Shown in pieces: positions 11,017 through 23,091 of a DNA stretch of 64,000 nt (the first letter of the stretch is position 1; every line of letters begins with the position of its first letter). The notes under the pieces were generated by a model. The model saw only the letters and a program-made list of their open reading frames with translations. It made no database searches and was not told the DNA's origin. Both the position numbers and the translations under genes were made by a program. The DNA is from Apophysomyces variabilis (Eukaryota > Mucoromycota > Mucoromycetes > Mucorales > Mucoraceae): contig MZZL01000403.1 of the NCBI GenBank assembly GCA_002749535.1, positions 1 to 64,000 on the forward strand, written 5' to 3'.

Positions 11017-12162
11017 TTAACAACTAGTTGACTTAACACCGTGAATAAGTCTGAACCGCGTAAAGGGATGATAACTGTTGGTTTCCTTAAGTGCCTTTGC
11101 CATTGTTTTCAGATACTCTTCTTCCGTAACATGTACCAGCTCGGTAACCATGACTTTGACAGCAGCAAGTGCCATACGCTGTATTGCCAAGAACATTTTG
11201 CCAATGTCGCCTCCCCATGTACCTAAATAACGGGTAAACTGTGTAAGATAACGTCTATCTTTTGCCAGTTACGTTACCAATGGGTATGTTGTAGTTGAAA
11301 TCCGTGATATTGCAGTATCCTGCGTCTTGTAGATATCCTGAAATTTTGTCTGCGATAAACGAGTCCAATCCACGAGCTTGCATAGCATCATTAACTGATA
11401 GAGAAATTGATGTTAGATTGGAAAGATGGATCCGATCAAATTATGTATCTGGATATTTACTCCATGATGAAATTTGACAAAGTGCAGGACCAGCGTCGTC
11501 ATAAACGTTCACAAGTTCCAGTATCTCAATGGAACCTCCGGATTTCAAAACGCGCTTCATCTCTTTCACAGATTGCAGGTACTGTTCTACAGAAAAGCCC
11601 ATGACAAGGAATCGCTGAAAGACGAAATCGAATGACTCATCCGGGAAGTCCAATCCTGTACCGGCATTCATGACTTGGAATGACACGTTGGGAGGGACAT
11701 TCTTGGTGACAAATATGTCTGCCATATCAATGCCTACAAACTCAGAGTTGGGATAAGCCTTGGCCATATCCTTGGAAAAGATCAGTTGGATGTGCGATAC
11801 TGATGCGTATCTGTTCTTCATTGATTACCAGTGTCCACCATCCAGGTCCACAACCGATGTCCAAGACACGAATGCCCTTGACGAGTTTTTCGTGTATAGG
11901 CGATTTGTATAATCTTGAAAATAACCTGGTTTAGTTGTGTGCTCATCGATATGGTAGCCTCACCCCTGTAGTACAATCCTAGAGAGACTGGATCAATAAC
12001 AAGCCTTTATAGTTTATATATAACTGACTTCCACATCTGGTGATTCAGTTGAAGTCGGTCCACTTCGCTTTGGTCACTTGGAAGAATATAGGCGACATCC
12101 TGATTGTCTGCCAGTCGTCGTCCACCTTCCCAGCGAAAGTTGATAGACTTGTAGTTCAGCAT
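11017..12162 (-). CDS. Class I SAM-dependent methyltransferase
   Basis: Model: complement(11017-11222, 11278-11394, 11461-11770, 11829-11925, 12029-12162), five exons with consistent phases, 287 aa. N-terminus LNYKSINFRWEGGRR and YILPSDQSEVDRLQLNHQMW match the lead-in of fungal methyltransferases of the LaeA/TAM-like fold. Motif I, VLDIGCGPGWWTLDMA, is split by an intron after Leu. The acidic SAM-ribose residue follows in FVGIDMAD; LDFPDESFDFVF and MKRVLKSGGSIEILEL are motifs III-IV. The C-terminal half (RGLDSFIADKISGYLQDAGY, then PIGTWGGDIGKM) is typical of this fungal group. No transit or signal peptide is seen. The substrate cannot be predicted. Confidence 0.88.
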
Positions 12163-13459
12163 AGCAATGGAAGATAAGAAGATGGAAGGAGAAACAAGCT
12201 ATATCTCTGTATGCAGCGCTCGTAAAGAGCAGTAAATGTGTGCAATATTTATACTTTACCATATTATTATTCCCATTGGCTGATAACTTCAATGGACTCA
12301 TCAAATATGCATGCAGAATATAAAACTTCTTTTTCTCTCGATTATGTGAGAGTTTACTGTCGTTTTGCCATATATGCACGCGATTGCCAAGCCAAAAGAC
12401 AAAGAAATGATGCTGGTTCCCACCATCTGCTTTCTGAAAAAGATAACAAGAAAAGGCATGCACCAAGCAGGCCAAATTTGACCTAGTAAAACTCTAGAAT
12501 GTATGCATGCTATCTCACACTCATGCTGGCTGAAGACGTTCTTCATAGAGTGTTGGCCGCTTATAACAACAAGGATTCTTATTTTCTAATTCTTTGATAT
12601 CCCAACTTGTAAATAAGTCGTCTGTTAAAGGAAACATATTTGTCCTTCTTCCTTTTTGTTTTTTGGTTCTTTCCTTGTTTATCCTAGTGATACTGTATAT
12701 GCGAGTCAAGATCGGCATGATCATCAGACATTGAGCTTCAACCTGTTTATCCGTCTTTGTATTTTACTTAAACAACGAAACCTTTAAAGCAGATATTTGA
12801 AACTAAGTCAGTTTTGTCTAATAAGATACAGGGCTACAGTTCTTGTTCCCACCAATATCGACTCCATCGCGATACCAAATTTAGTAAAATTACGAAGACT
12901 GCAGTTGTTGTTCCTTAGCATATGATTTTAAATAATCTTCTTTTACTAAGCAAGTCAATAAAAGCGAAAGGAGCAGTTGCTGGTCCAATAGATCGCGTAA
13001 TATTGATGAACGTTTTTCATCCAAGAAAAAGATGTTCTTTTTTTCTTTTCGCTTAATCTTTATTTAGGTGTCACATTTAATACTAGCATTCAAGCCTCAT
13101 ATTGTAGCATTCGTTGGCTGCAGTTTGTAGTGTCAGAAAGTCAATTTTGTCTTTACAGTTAATCTTCTGGAATTACCAAACTGCATTATTCAGATACGCT
13201 ACGTTATAAATGGGATGTCGCCTGAAAACGTAGTACGTAGTACCTGCCATATAGTACTATTGTGTTTGGAGCTATGACAATTGTATGGAGGCAGTTGCTT
13301 GTCCGGAGACATAAGCCGAACCATTTGAGCGGTCACCCCGGAATTTTCCGAGAAAGCCAATCCTGGGTGCGAGTGAAGCGGTTTTAGAAAACGTCCTATC
13401 AAAAGCCAGGTGCTCTTACCCAGTCGTAACCCATTGCATCTTTTTGATCAAACGCAAAT
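12163..13459. other. Intergenic, no gene seen
   Basis: About 1.3 kb between the divergent methyltransferase and FAM50 genes. Only short open frames without recognisable products are present, and the composition is AT-rich. Confidence 0.45.
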
Positions 13460-14883
13460 ATGGATTCGAAAGTAGAAGGTCAGCGTCAAGTGATGCTGGA
13501 GAAAGCGCGACGAAAGATATACGAAGAATCGGAAAGAGAAAGGCAGAAGATCTCTAAAGTGAGTTTGCATCTGTTAATGATCGTCATTTATTTCTAATCG
13601 TTCTGGATCTAGCAAAATGAAGTTCGTGTCGGTGCGGACAAATTTGTGGCAACGACCACAGATATCGAATCACAGCTGAAGAGCAGCACGATTGGTTTGA
13701 CGGAACTAAGGGATTACCGAAAAATCAAAGAGAATCTCGAAGAACAACAGCAACGGGAAGCTGCCAAGACAGCACCATTGGGGTGAGTGTGCACTATTCT
13801 AGCTATTGGATTGTTGGGAAACTGATTTATCTAAAGAGAGGAAAAGAAAAAGAAAAGAAAGAAGAAACAAGTGATGAAGCTCTCATTTGCCAATGATGAA
13901 GAAGAGGAAGCGGAAGATGTAGAAAGAGACGATGAAGTACCCGTGAATGACGCAGGATCGTCAGGAGGAGAATCAAACGGCAAATCAAAAAGGCGCAGGA
14001 TGTTAAAAGATCCTACTGTAGACACCAGCTTCTTGCCAGATCGAGAAAGAGAGGAGAAAGAACGGCAGGAACGTGAAGAGTTGCGCAAAGAGTGGTTGAA
14101 AAAACAGGAAGAAATCAAAAGTGAGTTCAAGCATGGATAACTAAAACGGGGCAGATCCATACTTATGGGCTTCAGTCCTTACTTTGCATATACAGAGGAA
14201 ACAATCAGTATCACGTATTCATACTGGGATGGCAGTGGTCATCGAAAGATGGTTCAGGTAACACTATAGCACTTTAGTCAATATTTCCATGACATTGCTG
14301 ATATAATTTATAGTGTAAAAAAGGAGATACAATTTCACAGTTTTTGGATGCCTGCCGTCAACAATTTCCTGAACTGCGTGGTGTGAATGTAGATAACTTG
14401 CTGTATGTTAAGGAGGACATAATCATACCTCATGTAAGTTGCGAGAAGCTGTTACGCTCATAGCTCACGCGGGGTTTTCTGCAGCATTATACGTTCTATG
14501 ATTTCATTATCAACAAAGCACGAGGAAAATCAGGCCCATTATTCAACTTTGACGTTCACGATGATGTCCGACTGATTAATGATGCTACTGTAGAGAAGGA
14601 TGAGGTACGAACTTGTGGAAGGATTTGGGAATACTGATAATTCGGAATAGTCTCATGCAGGCAAGGTGGTAGAAAGAGGATGGTATGAGAAGAACAAACA
14701 CATCTTCCCTGCTAGTCGGTGGGAAGTATTTGACCCGGAGAAGAATGTAAGGAAAAAGCATACGCTATGTTTAGCGCTCTCTTACCTGTTTTTTTGAACT
14801 ATTTTCATTAGTATGGTAAATACACCATCAAAGATAGCAAGAAAAGTCTCCCAAAGCAAGGACTGTTCGACTTTAATTTTTGA
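13460..14883 (+). CDS. FAM50/XAP5 family nuclear protein
   Basis: Spliceosome-associated nuclear protein conserved from fission yeast (Xap5) to human (FAM50A). Eight exons: 13460-13558, 13613-13782, 13837-14120, 14196-14257, 14314-14433, 14485-14604, 14651-14746, 14812-14883. All phases agree and the protein is 340 aa against 339 in human FAM50A. The N-terminus is a charged helix ([20 protein letters not shown]), followed by a Lys/Glu-rich region with KKKRKKK. The family core follows: [47 protein letters not shown], then [20 protein letters not shown] and the closing GKYTIKD. Family members affect splicing and transcription; the exact role here is inferred. Confidence 0.95.
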
Positions 14884-14918
14884 ACAGCGCTCCTCTTAAA
14901 TGATTATTTGTAAGAAAC

Positions 14919-14924
14919 AATAAA
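14919..14924 (+). terminator. Possible polyadenylation signal of the FAM50 gene
   Basis: AATAAA lies 36 bases after the FAM50 stop codon and 50 bases before the next start codon on the same strand, so the two genes are packed tightly. Confidence 0.4.
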
Positions 14925-14973
14925 AGGTTAAGACTTGGGCAATATTACAGTTTCCTTCGCCTTCAGTATCAAA

Positions 14974-15666
14974 ATGAATCCTTGGTCGGATAAAGCTGGT
15001 CCTTCCACACAAAAGTCTATTCGGCATGACGAAACTCTGGCATCCACCAGTCGATATACCCCATCGTCATCAACATCACAGGGGTCATTTCGAACTCACC
15101 ATGAACAAACGACAAATAGCTTGGACGATCATTTTGAATCGTTTGGACAGTCTGGAAAGTCAGGATCATTCTTTCCGGGAAACACGCTTGCTGAGCCATT
15201 GCAAAAGCCTACTGTGCATATGAATGACGGGGCAGAGGTGCGTGCGTTCCTGAATACGACCAATTACACCGACGAACTCCACGGTGAGGATATGGACATT
15301 CATTCAAGCAGTTACAGATCCTATCGTCATCAGTATGACCATGAACACAGCATTGCAGAAAAAGAACGACAAAAGCAAATGTCCCATTTTCTGGAGATTG
15401 AAGACATCGTTGCTTATCTGCAAGAATCACGTTATGTTGATGATATCTATGGTCTTCCTCCGGCATTACAAACCATTGTTAAAGAAGCGCAGCAAGAAGT
15501 GCAAAATGAGGATGGACACGGCCCGAAAAAAGCAGTGGAGCGGTTAAGGATGATCCGGGAACATTTGATAGGGCGGACACAAGGCAATGCCAGTTCCGCA
15601 GCGCAACAGGCTTCACAAATGAATGACTCTGAATGGGATGTATTGGCGAAAAGTTTTGGATTTTAA
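14974..15666 (+). CDS. Uncharacterised intronless protein, 230 aa
   Basis: Single exon starting MNPWSDKAGPS. The first 100 residues are Ser/Thr/Gln-rich and likely disordered. The C-terminal half is helical and looks conserved-like: AEVRAFLN, FLEIEDIVAYLQESRYVDDI, then YGLPPALQTIVKEAQQEV, AVERLRMIREHL and the closing DSEWDVLAKSFGF. No catalytic motif, signal peptide or membrane segment is visible. The ATG at 14974 is the first in frame. It sits 90 bases downstream of FAM50 in the same direction. I do not recognise the family; the shape (disordered N-terminus, helical C-terminus) suits a scaffold or adaptor. Confidence 0.7.
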   Translation: MNPWSDKAGPSTQKSIRHDETLASTSRYTPSSSTSQGSFRTHHEQTTNSLDDHFESFGQSGKSGSFFPGNTLAEPLQKPTVHMNDGAEVRAFLNTTNYTDELHGEDMDIHSSSYRSYRHQYDHEHSIAEKERQKQMSHFLEIEDIVAYLQESRYVDDIYGLPPALQTIVKEAQQEVQNEDGHGPKKAVERLRMIREHLIGRTQGNASSAAQQASQMNDSEWDVLAKSFGF

Positions 15667-16955
15667 AGAATAGGATGTTTTGTGGTTGGACTTGGTATAA
15701 AACAAAAGGAAAGCGTACATATGAACCGGCAGCTTAATGTCGAGACTAAAGTCAATTTGACCTAAAAGTGAGGACGCCCGTATTCTTAATCAGCATGAGT
15801 ACACACCCTCCTTTTGGCTTTGGCCTTATTCTGTATGCTGCTTTTTTTGCTAAGCTACAAGTTACTGAAACACTCATGTTCCGTGTTTACGATATGGGCG
15901 CCATTTAAGAAACAAAAAAGAAGAAAAAGGGAGAAGCAATAGTCATTGCAAAGCAGCCCTGGCTGCAACTGCGACACATAACTATTTCAATCACTAAAAA
16001 CTTTCGCATTGTTTGTCATCACGGGAGGTGTCACGTAGTATGCTGTGGCTCCAGGGTACAAAACTTTTACTGCTTCTAAATCAGCTCTTTGTGCAACGAT
16101 TCTCCTAGCCAAGCAAAGGAAAAAGCCCATTGCGGAATAAACCAAAGTTATGTCGTATGTCTATGGTTGGGATTCGTGTTGTGTTTTATGCCGCTATTAT
16201 AGAAACCCCACTTTTATTCGCTACTCTACACCTGATGAAGTTTATATGGAAACCTTAAGTTCGCTCGCCACATCATGAATATAAAGACATTACAGAATTC
16301 CAGTAACTACCCAGGGGTCTGGATCAAAACCGATCATGTCGGTTTTGCATTTGTCTTCTTTTGGACTCATATGCAGCGGCATTTTGCGATTTAGGCCATT
16401 TGCATCCAACAGACACGGATATGGTAAAATGTGATAAATAGTGTTTGTGATCTGTGGTCTTCTATAGTAATGGTAACCTTAGCTGTCACCATCCATTGTT
16501 TCAGGAAGGTTTTTGTGCAAGTTAACATGACAGAGGGGTCAATGTCAGGATGACAGGTTTCAGAACTGGGACCTGTTCCGTACGGCTGATATCTGACTCA
16601 AATGTTCTAGAAAGATCCTTAAATTGACAAGCTCTGTTTAATCAATTTCCATGGCAAGTTACGAGCGAACGTTTTGGTATGTTTAATCTCTCTTTTCACT
16701 TCCCTACATTACTTATTCTCGATAGAACAAAAGGAGTAAAGCTTAACCGGTCGCCGGGGAGATAAAGCGTCCTTTTTTGGGAAAGCCTTCCTTCCATTTC
16801 AATGGTGGATCGGAGATCGTGTCTTCGGTTGCACAAGAAAAAAAAAGCCAAAATTTTTGGACCATAAAAAAGTTTTGATTTTGGGTTCTTTTTTTTTCTT
16901 TTTCTTTCTCTCTTTTCTTTACCTTTTATTCTCTTATTCTTATAATAACAAAGAG
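15667..16955. other. Intergenic, no gene seen
   Basis: About 1.3 kb upstream of the MATE transporter, AT-rich, with a T-rich tract (16890-16940) just before its start codon. Confidence 0.4.
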
Positions 16956-18740
16956 ATGCGTTCCCCATCTCCTGAGGTTGATGAGTCTGCATCTTACGCA
17001 TCATCTGTTTCTCAGACGCCTACCGAGAGAACTCCACTTGTTCCTGGAAAACTAACCGAAGATGAAAGAGACACCACTTGGTCCATCGAATGCCGATGGC
17101 TATTGTTGAATAGTTTGCCAGTAATTGGAACTTATTTGTTACAAAATTCCTTACAACTAGCTAGTATCTTCACTCTTGGCCATCTCGTAAGTCAACTTAG
17201 AATTCCCAATCGACCGAATTCGGTTTTAGTACACAGACCACTCACACATCACGAACTATTCTCTCTTCCAACAAAGGGTCCAACTGAATTGGCTGCATCT
17301 GCTTTAGCCACGATGTTTGCGAATGTCTCTGCTTGGAGGTAAACCTGTCAAACGTCGTCCTAGATACGCAAGTCTAAAAAAAGAAACTTTTACAGTGTTG
17401 CTTTTGGCACGGCAACGGCATTGGACACTCTGTGCTCCCAGGCTTGGACAGGTGCCCACGACAAGACCCTTGTGGGAATTCATCTTCAACGAGCTTTGTT
17501 AATCCTTGGTCTCATGTTTATACCCATTGCCATTGTTTGGTGGAATGCAACTAGTATTCTGTTATCACTGGATCAAGAACCAGAATTGGCTCACCATGCA
17601 GGTAACTTTAAAGACAAACAAACGATTGGTGTGACCAAGAAAAACAGATTACTTAACTTTCACCATTTAGGTTTATTCCTACGCATATTATTACTTGGTG
17701 CTCCTGCATTCATTGCATTTGAAGCAATTAAAAAGTATCTGCAAGCCCAAGGGATCATGAAGGCATCTACTTACGTCTTGATGATCGTATCCCCGGTGAA
17801 CTTTGGAGTTAATTATATGCTAGTGTATTGCGAACCATTCAAGCTGGGCTTTGTTGGTGCTCCTCTGGCAACCGGTATTAGTTACTGGTTGATGCTTATC
17901 ATGCTTCTTGGTTACATTCATTATTTTGAGGGCAAGGCAGCTTGGGGTGGATGGAGCCGTGAAGCCTTAACTGAATGGTGGCCATTTATTCGTTTGGCAG
18001 TACCAGGCATTATGATGGTCTGCAGTGAATGGTGGGCTTTTGAAATTTCCGCATTAGCTTGTGAGTCATCATTCCTTTGTTGCTTACGGTTGGGTAAAAC
18101 TAAATATGGCAATTTCTCTTTTTTAGCTTCGTACTTGGGAACTGTTAACTTGGCTGCGCAATCGATCTTACTTACTTCGTGTTCGGCTACATATACCATT
18201 CCGTTTGGAATTTCTGTCGCAGCTTCCAATCGGGTCGGCAATGCATTAGGAGCCGGCCTGCCTGATAGAGCAAAGCAAGCTTCATCCATGGCTTTGATGT
18301 TCGCCGTCGGTTTCGGCCTACTCAACTCGTTCTTTTTCTTCACGACACGTTCGTTCTTCGGTTATCTGTTTACTTCGGATGTTGACGTTGTCCAACGGGT
18401 TGCGCATATTCTACCTCTCTGTGCATTGTTCCAGGTTGCCGATGGTCTTGCCGGTGTTTGCGGTGGTGTGATCCGCGGACTGGGACGCCAGAAAGTAGCA
18501 GCCTATATCAACTTGTTCGCTTATTATCTCCTTGCTATTCCTTTTGGACTTGCATTGACCTTCAAAGCTGGATGGGAACTTACCGGATTGTGGGTCGGCC
18601 TAACCGTCGCCTTATTCCTTGCCTCTGGAGGTGAAGTCTTGTTTTTGACGATGATCGACTGGTATACTGAGACGAGAAGAACGCTTGCCCGAGTGCGACA
18701 GGAGGAAGGAAAGATTCACGAACAAGACATGGATGACTAA
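16956..18740 (+). CDS. MATE-family multidrug/toxin efflux transporter
   Basis: Integral membrane antiporter exporting organic cations or metabolites against H+ or Na+. Five exons: 16956-17186, 17277-17338, 17396-17601, 17671-18060, 18127-18740, phases consistent, 500 aa with about 12 membrane segments in two halves. A Ser/Pro-rich cytosolic N-terminus ends in TERTPLVPG, a dileucine-like motif seen in fungal MATEs. The first half has TELAASALATMFANV and FGTATALDTLCSQAWTGA, the standard MATE signature. The second half has NLAAQSILLT, GISVAASNRVGNALGAG and GVIRGLGRQKVAAYINL. The C-terminus is short and acidic. Substrate and membrane (plasma or vacuolar) are unknown. Confidence 0.95.
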
Positions 18741-20372
18741 GTTCAATGCGATGGGTTCATTTTTTATTTCTTCCTTTATTTCTAGTTTGATCCCCCTCTT
18801 TTTCCAATTCCTCGATTCCTCATGCATTCTGTATAACATTTCAACGTTGGCGACCTTTCTAGCCATAAGTCATTTCATATTACTTAGTTATATTTGTTAT
18901 TCCTTTTTTCTTTTTCGCTTTCACTGTAGATTTTCTATTTAGATGCTCGAAAATAAAGCACACTTTTCTTCACCCGTTTCTTCGCACGCTCTTTCGGGAA
19001 CGGTAAAATGCGCGGCTTGTTCCTTGTTCGTATGTGTAACAATGAGTCATCTGCATGTACCTGAATGTTACACAAATCAGGTCCAATTGATCGTTACGGT
19101 ACACAGAGCTACGATAGTAAGTTTGAGTCATCAACGACCGTACGCTAAAAGCAGTGTCCAATCACTCCATTTTCTGCGTTACGCTTTTCTTGAATACAGC
19201 CGACTATTTGAACCCGACTCTACCCAAGTTTTATAGTGCCTGTGGCACGGATCAGAAAAGCTTTGGCAGCGAAAAAAGATCGCTTAAAGATACGTATGTC
19301 TTACCCATGAAGACAGCATGGCAGAAAAGTTGTGCATCAACACTTGTCATACGCTATGAACTTATTATATACGTCCTTAGCAACGAACGTCGAATATGTA
19401 GAATACGAAAGTATTATCAGCTACAAGAGCTTCGCTACAGAAGGTTATTGAACATTCAATGGATTAACATGCCCCCACTTGCATAGGAGATATTCACGAA
19501 GGACGTATGAAGCAGACTTATCTCAGAATAGGACAAAGTAAAACGGCAGGGTGAAGGGGGCTATTGCCAAGCTAAAAATGGCCTGTTATTTGTTGGTTAC
19601 GCGGAGCTCAAAAACGTCTTGGACCCAGGGGTTGATGTGATCGTTGCTGAGAGGCAAATGCTTGCTAAAAGTGGTACATTGCAAACGGACAATCCTTATA
19701 TTTGCGTTTCTATCTGTTGCACCTATGTGTAAAAGAAATTAATGCTAAGCAGCTAAAGTGATCGTTACTTACTGCAAACTCTTTCCTACTTGGGATACTA
19801 GCCGTTTAACAACAAAGTCGAACAAAGCTTTAATGAAGAATTATCTAAGCAAAGCTTGCTCCATCGCTGCCTTTTAGCCGTAACGTCAAATTCGCTTGTA
19901 GGATCATATGGACAGAATAACCAAACCAGGAACACGATGGAGAATTAGCTTGTTTTCCCATGCGCGCCATAAACCGAATATTTAAGAGCACTCATTATCT
20001 GAGAAGATTAGTGGATCCAATGATTGCCTCGGGCCCATTCTTCCTTTCTCTTTCTTTGGTCGCTCTCTGCTTTGAAAAAACAATATAAAGTTAGCTGGTC
20101 TCTCTTTCAGACAAAAATGGAGCGGATGATAACACATTCATGGAAGTCATCCTTGGGAGGATAATGATGCATTGTAAAGCCATGAGTTCACGATAACGAA
20201 GTATTACTTGGTCTATGTAACCTTACGTCATTAGCACGTTGCGCGTGGTTCAGCAAGGATTGTTACAAACTACATGCATTAGCTTATATTGTCTGCAAGT
20301 GATTCAATCAGTTCAAGTCGTACATATGCTGATTTGATGTTGAAGTTCTTTAGTTCTTACTTTGATTGCTCG
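18741..20372. other. Gene-poor stretch after the MATE gene
   Basis: AATAAA at 18952-18957 is a possible polyadenylation signal for the MATE gene. Open frames up to 110 codons occur, but none carries a recognisable domain or consistent splicing. No RNA gene was recognised. Confidence 0.4.
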
Positions 20373-20921
20373 TTATTTTAACTGTGTGTGAACAATAGAC
20401 TTGTATTTGACAGTTGAGATAGTAAAGTTTTTGTGATCGTCATGTGTTGTAGAAGAATGTAGTGCACCAAATCCGAGGGCAGCGTAAGGCAGCACATCAT
20501 GACTAATTTCAGATGTGTTCCTTTCATAGACGCTTGCTGGATCACTATCACTTTGTTTTCTTTTTGAGAAAAGCATGTAGCAATTAATGATTGCATGAGG
20601 CAACCCAAGTTCAGCTGTTGATAGAAGGGTATCCTCCTGTACCGGTGAAGATAATGTTACGACCTTGTTTTCTACCTTGAATAATGGAAATTGATTGTAG
20701 ACATTCCGGTACCTTCCTACCAAAAGTATATTGTCGCTTTGCTCGATCAGTATGAAAGCAGTCAAATACGCTTTTCTCATAGAATAAAATAATTTGTTGT
20801 TCTGAATGTAATTATTAGAAAAAATCATCTTAACCATTATAAAGTAAGTCATGTATCCAACTTCTCTCTGCATGCAGAGGAAAGCATTGGCGAAGTTGTG
20901 TTCAGTGATGAATGGCTTCAT
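20373..20921 (-). CDS. Doubtful open frame, 182 aa
   Basis: The longest open frame in this desert. It is Phe/Tyr/Asn-rich, with no recognisable domain, signal peptide or neighbouring exon. A second overlapping frame covers part of it. It may be chance or a decayed gene; transcription would be needed to believe it. Confidence 0.15.
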   Translation of the reverse strand: MKPFITEHNFANAFLCMQREVGYMTYFIMVKMIFSNNYIQNNKLFYSMRKAYLTAFILIEQSDNILLVGRYRNVYNQFPLFKVENKVVTLSSPVQEDTLLSTAELGLPHAIINCYMLFSKRKQSDSDPASVYERNTSEISHDVLPYAALGFGALHSSTTHDDHKNFTISTVKYKSIVHTQLK

Positions 20922-22761
20922 CCCCTATCTGCCCGATCAAAATGCGCCGGCATCACCGATAGATGCAGCGGGTATCTCTAAGCCAACGCTACGCAAACAT
21001 GTGCTAACATCAAATCCTTGTGTTACGAGTGGCTGTTTCAAAGATCATATAGAATCTAAGGTTTTTAAAAACCCAAACATCTCCTTAGTAGTCATTGCCA
21101 TTCAACTGGGATACTGGTGAAAAGCTCGCAAGATAACTGATGCGAATAGAAGGCCTTCCTATCCAACTTCAATGATAACAGTTTTCTCGGGCCTCAATAA
21201 CAATGACTATCTGTCATTGATACTTTGTCTTCCTATATGCCACTTCTGTAATTGTTCTTAAGGATAGTCGTTTCAAAGTGACAACTTTCTTACGATAGAA
21301 CTTTTTATGGAAACGTACGGGGTTAGGATACAGTTACAGTGATCAGACTTGTGAAAACGTTCAGCTCACGGATGCTGCGTTCCGTTATAGATAGAAATTC
21401 CTTAACAACCCGTTCAGGGGCCGGTGACAATTCTAGTTAGCAAGAAGACAAGTTGAAAGACATCTAAAGATTCTCTGGAAAGTTCCAAACCACTCCTTTG
21501 CTTCTGAATCTAGACTGAGAAAGGATAGCTACTCTCAAACACTTTGTACCGGGATATAGCACTAATTTGGCAGTTATGTATATCAAGGTTTACATTGTTT
21601 GTTTCCACATATGTAGTCTAGCCTTTTTAATCAAATGTCAAAAGGAAAAGGGCAGAGATAGACCAATGCGCATAGTTATGTTTTCTATGGTGTGATTCAG
21701 GCACTTGATCACTACTGTGTTTCCCAAGAAACATGTTCACAATGCATGACAAGGAATATCGCAGCCCATTAAAATTAAACGATTGATCTAGTTTGGGTGG
21801 GCATTTCTATCATTTTTTGCGTCCAATACGACAATTACATAAAGACAAGATTGCTAATCAAAATTAAATGTAACAAGGAACGGAACTTTATGTTCTCTCC
21901 TCCTCTTCTACAAAGTTCCATAGTGTGAAAAATGAATGTAATTTCCAAAGCTCTATAGGACGCCTTCATGGGATGCAAACCACAATATGACACACCTGAT
22001 GCATCTTAAGAATATCTCACATGGAGAATCCCAGTTTTGATATCAAAGTTTGAGATCTACTGCTAGTGGTCAAGATTTCCTGCTCGCGAAAAGAGCAGCA
22101 AAGAGTTCTTTGGATACTCTTTCGCTTACACTACAATTGATATGATGAGGTAAAATATTTAGAGCAATACGGTTTGACAACGTCAAGCTCAGTTTTCCAA
22201 ATGCGCCAAGCGAATTTGCAAGAAGCGACTGGATATTTGTAAATATATTATGCCATATATTTAATGTCACTCGACTTGTCAACAGAGATAGAATAAATAT
22301 TTTATCCTGATATTATCACTGACGGCACTGGTCTATTTTGGATTTTATTTGGTTAACTTAATCAGATGGCGACACCTGTACGGTACTTTTAACGAAGGTT
22401 GAATGTCATGGTGTCACCGCTGACATGTGTTTTGAACAAGAATCCTCGAAAGTTTATGTCCGTGTATGACTGCAATGTTTATTTTCTGTTTCCAAGTACG
22501 CAAATATACGGGATAGCTAAGCCTACAATAATTGACCAATCCATACGAGTAAATTTTACGCATTCTATCTACAGGACAACAATCTCTATACATCGTATCA
22601 AGCACTGAAATAAAAGTTCTAATGTACCATTTGCATGTTCGCCCTGTATGACGCGCGTAATCCGTGTGGATAGAAAATCTTCTACTCTTGCTTACTGCGC
22701 TTTCAACATCAAATTGATAGTCACGGTATGGGCCAAAGTTTCGAAAAAAAAAAAAAAAAAA
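20922..22761. other. Gene-poor stretch before the assembly gap
   Basis: Only short frames (up to about 90 codons) without family resemblance. The sequence is AT-rich and looks like decayed intergenic DNA. Confidence 0.4.
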
Positions 22762-22991
22762 NNNNNNNNNNNNNNNNNNNNNNNNNNNNNNNNNNNNNNN
22801 NNNNNNNNNNNNNNNNNNNNNNNNNNNNNNNNNNNNNNNNNNNNNNNNNNNNNNNNNNNNNNNNNNNNNNNNNNNNNNNNNNNNNNNNNNNNNNNNNNNN
22901 NNNNNNNNNNNNNNNNNNNNNNNNNNNNNNNNNNNNNNNNNNNNNNNNNNNNNNNNNNNNNNNNNNNNNNNNNNNNNNNNNNNNNNNNNNN
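22762..22991. other. Assembly gap (230 N) inside an A tract
   Basis: The unknown bases are flanked by 18 A on the left (22744-22761) and 16 A on the right (22992-23007). The missing segment is probably homopolymeric or low-complexity sequence. It lies about 100 bases upstream of the eIF2B alpha start codon. Confidence 0.95.
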
Positions 22992-23091
22992 AAAAAAAAA
23001 AAAAAAAGGATCTGTACAGGAGTTGAATACAAATCACGACTTACCGTAGTGCTTTTTTAATCAGCAGCGACCTTATATAAAGAAAATAAGC

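Noticed and set aside
12074..12486. Overlapping frames upstream of the methyltransferase
   Set aside because: They overlap each other on both strands without any family resemblance. The first methyltransferase exon explains part of the interval.
17921..18343. 140-codon minus-strand frame
   Set aside because: Antisense to MATE transporter exons with a clear family match.
22414..23060. Four open frames crossing the assembly gap
   Set aside because: Unknown bases do not contain stops, so the frames are artefacts.
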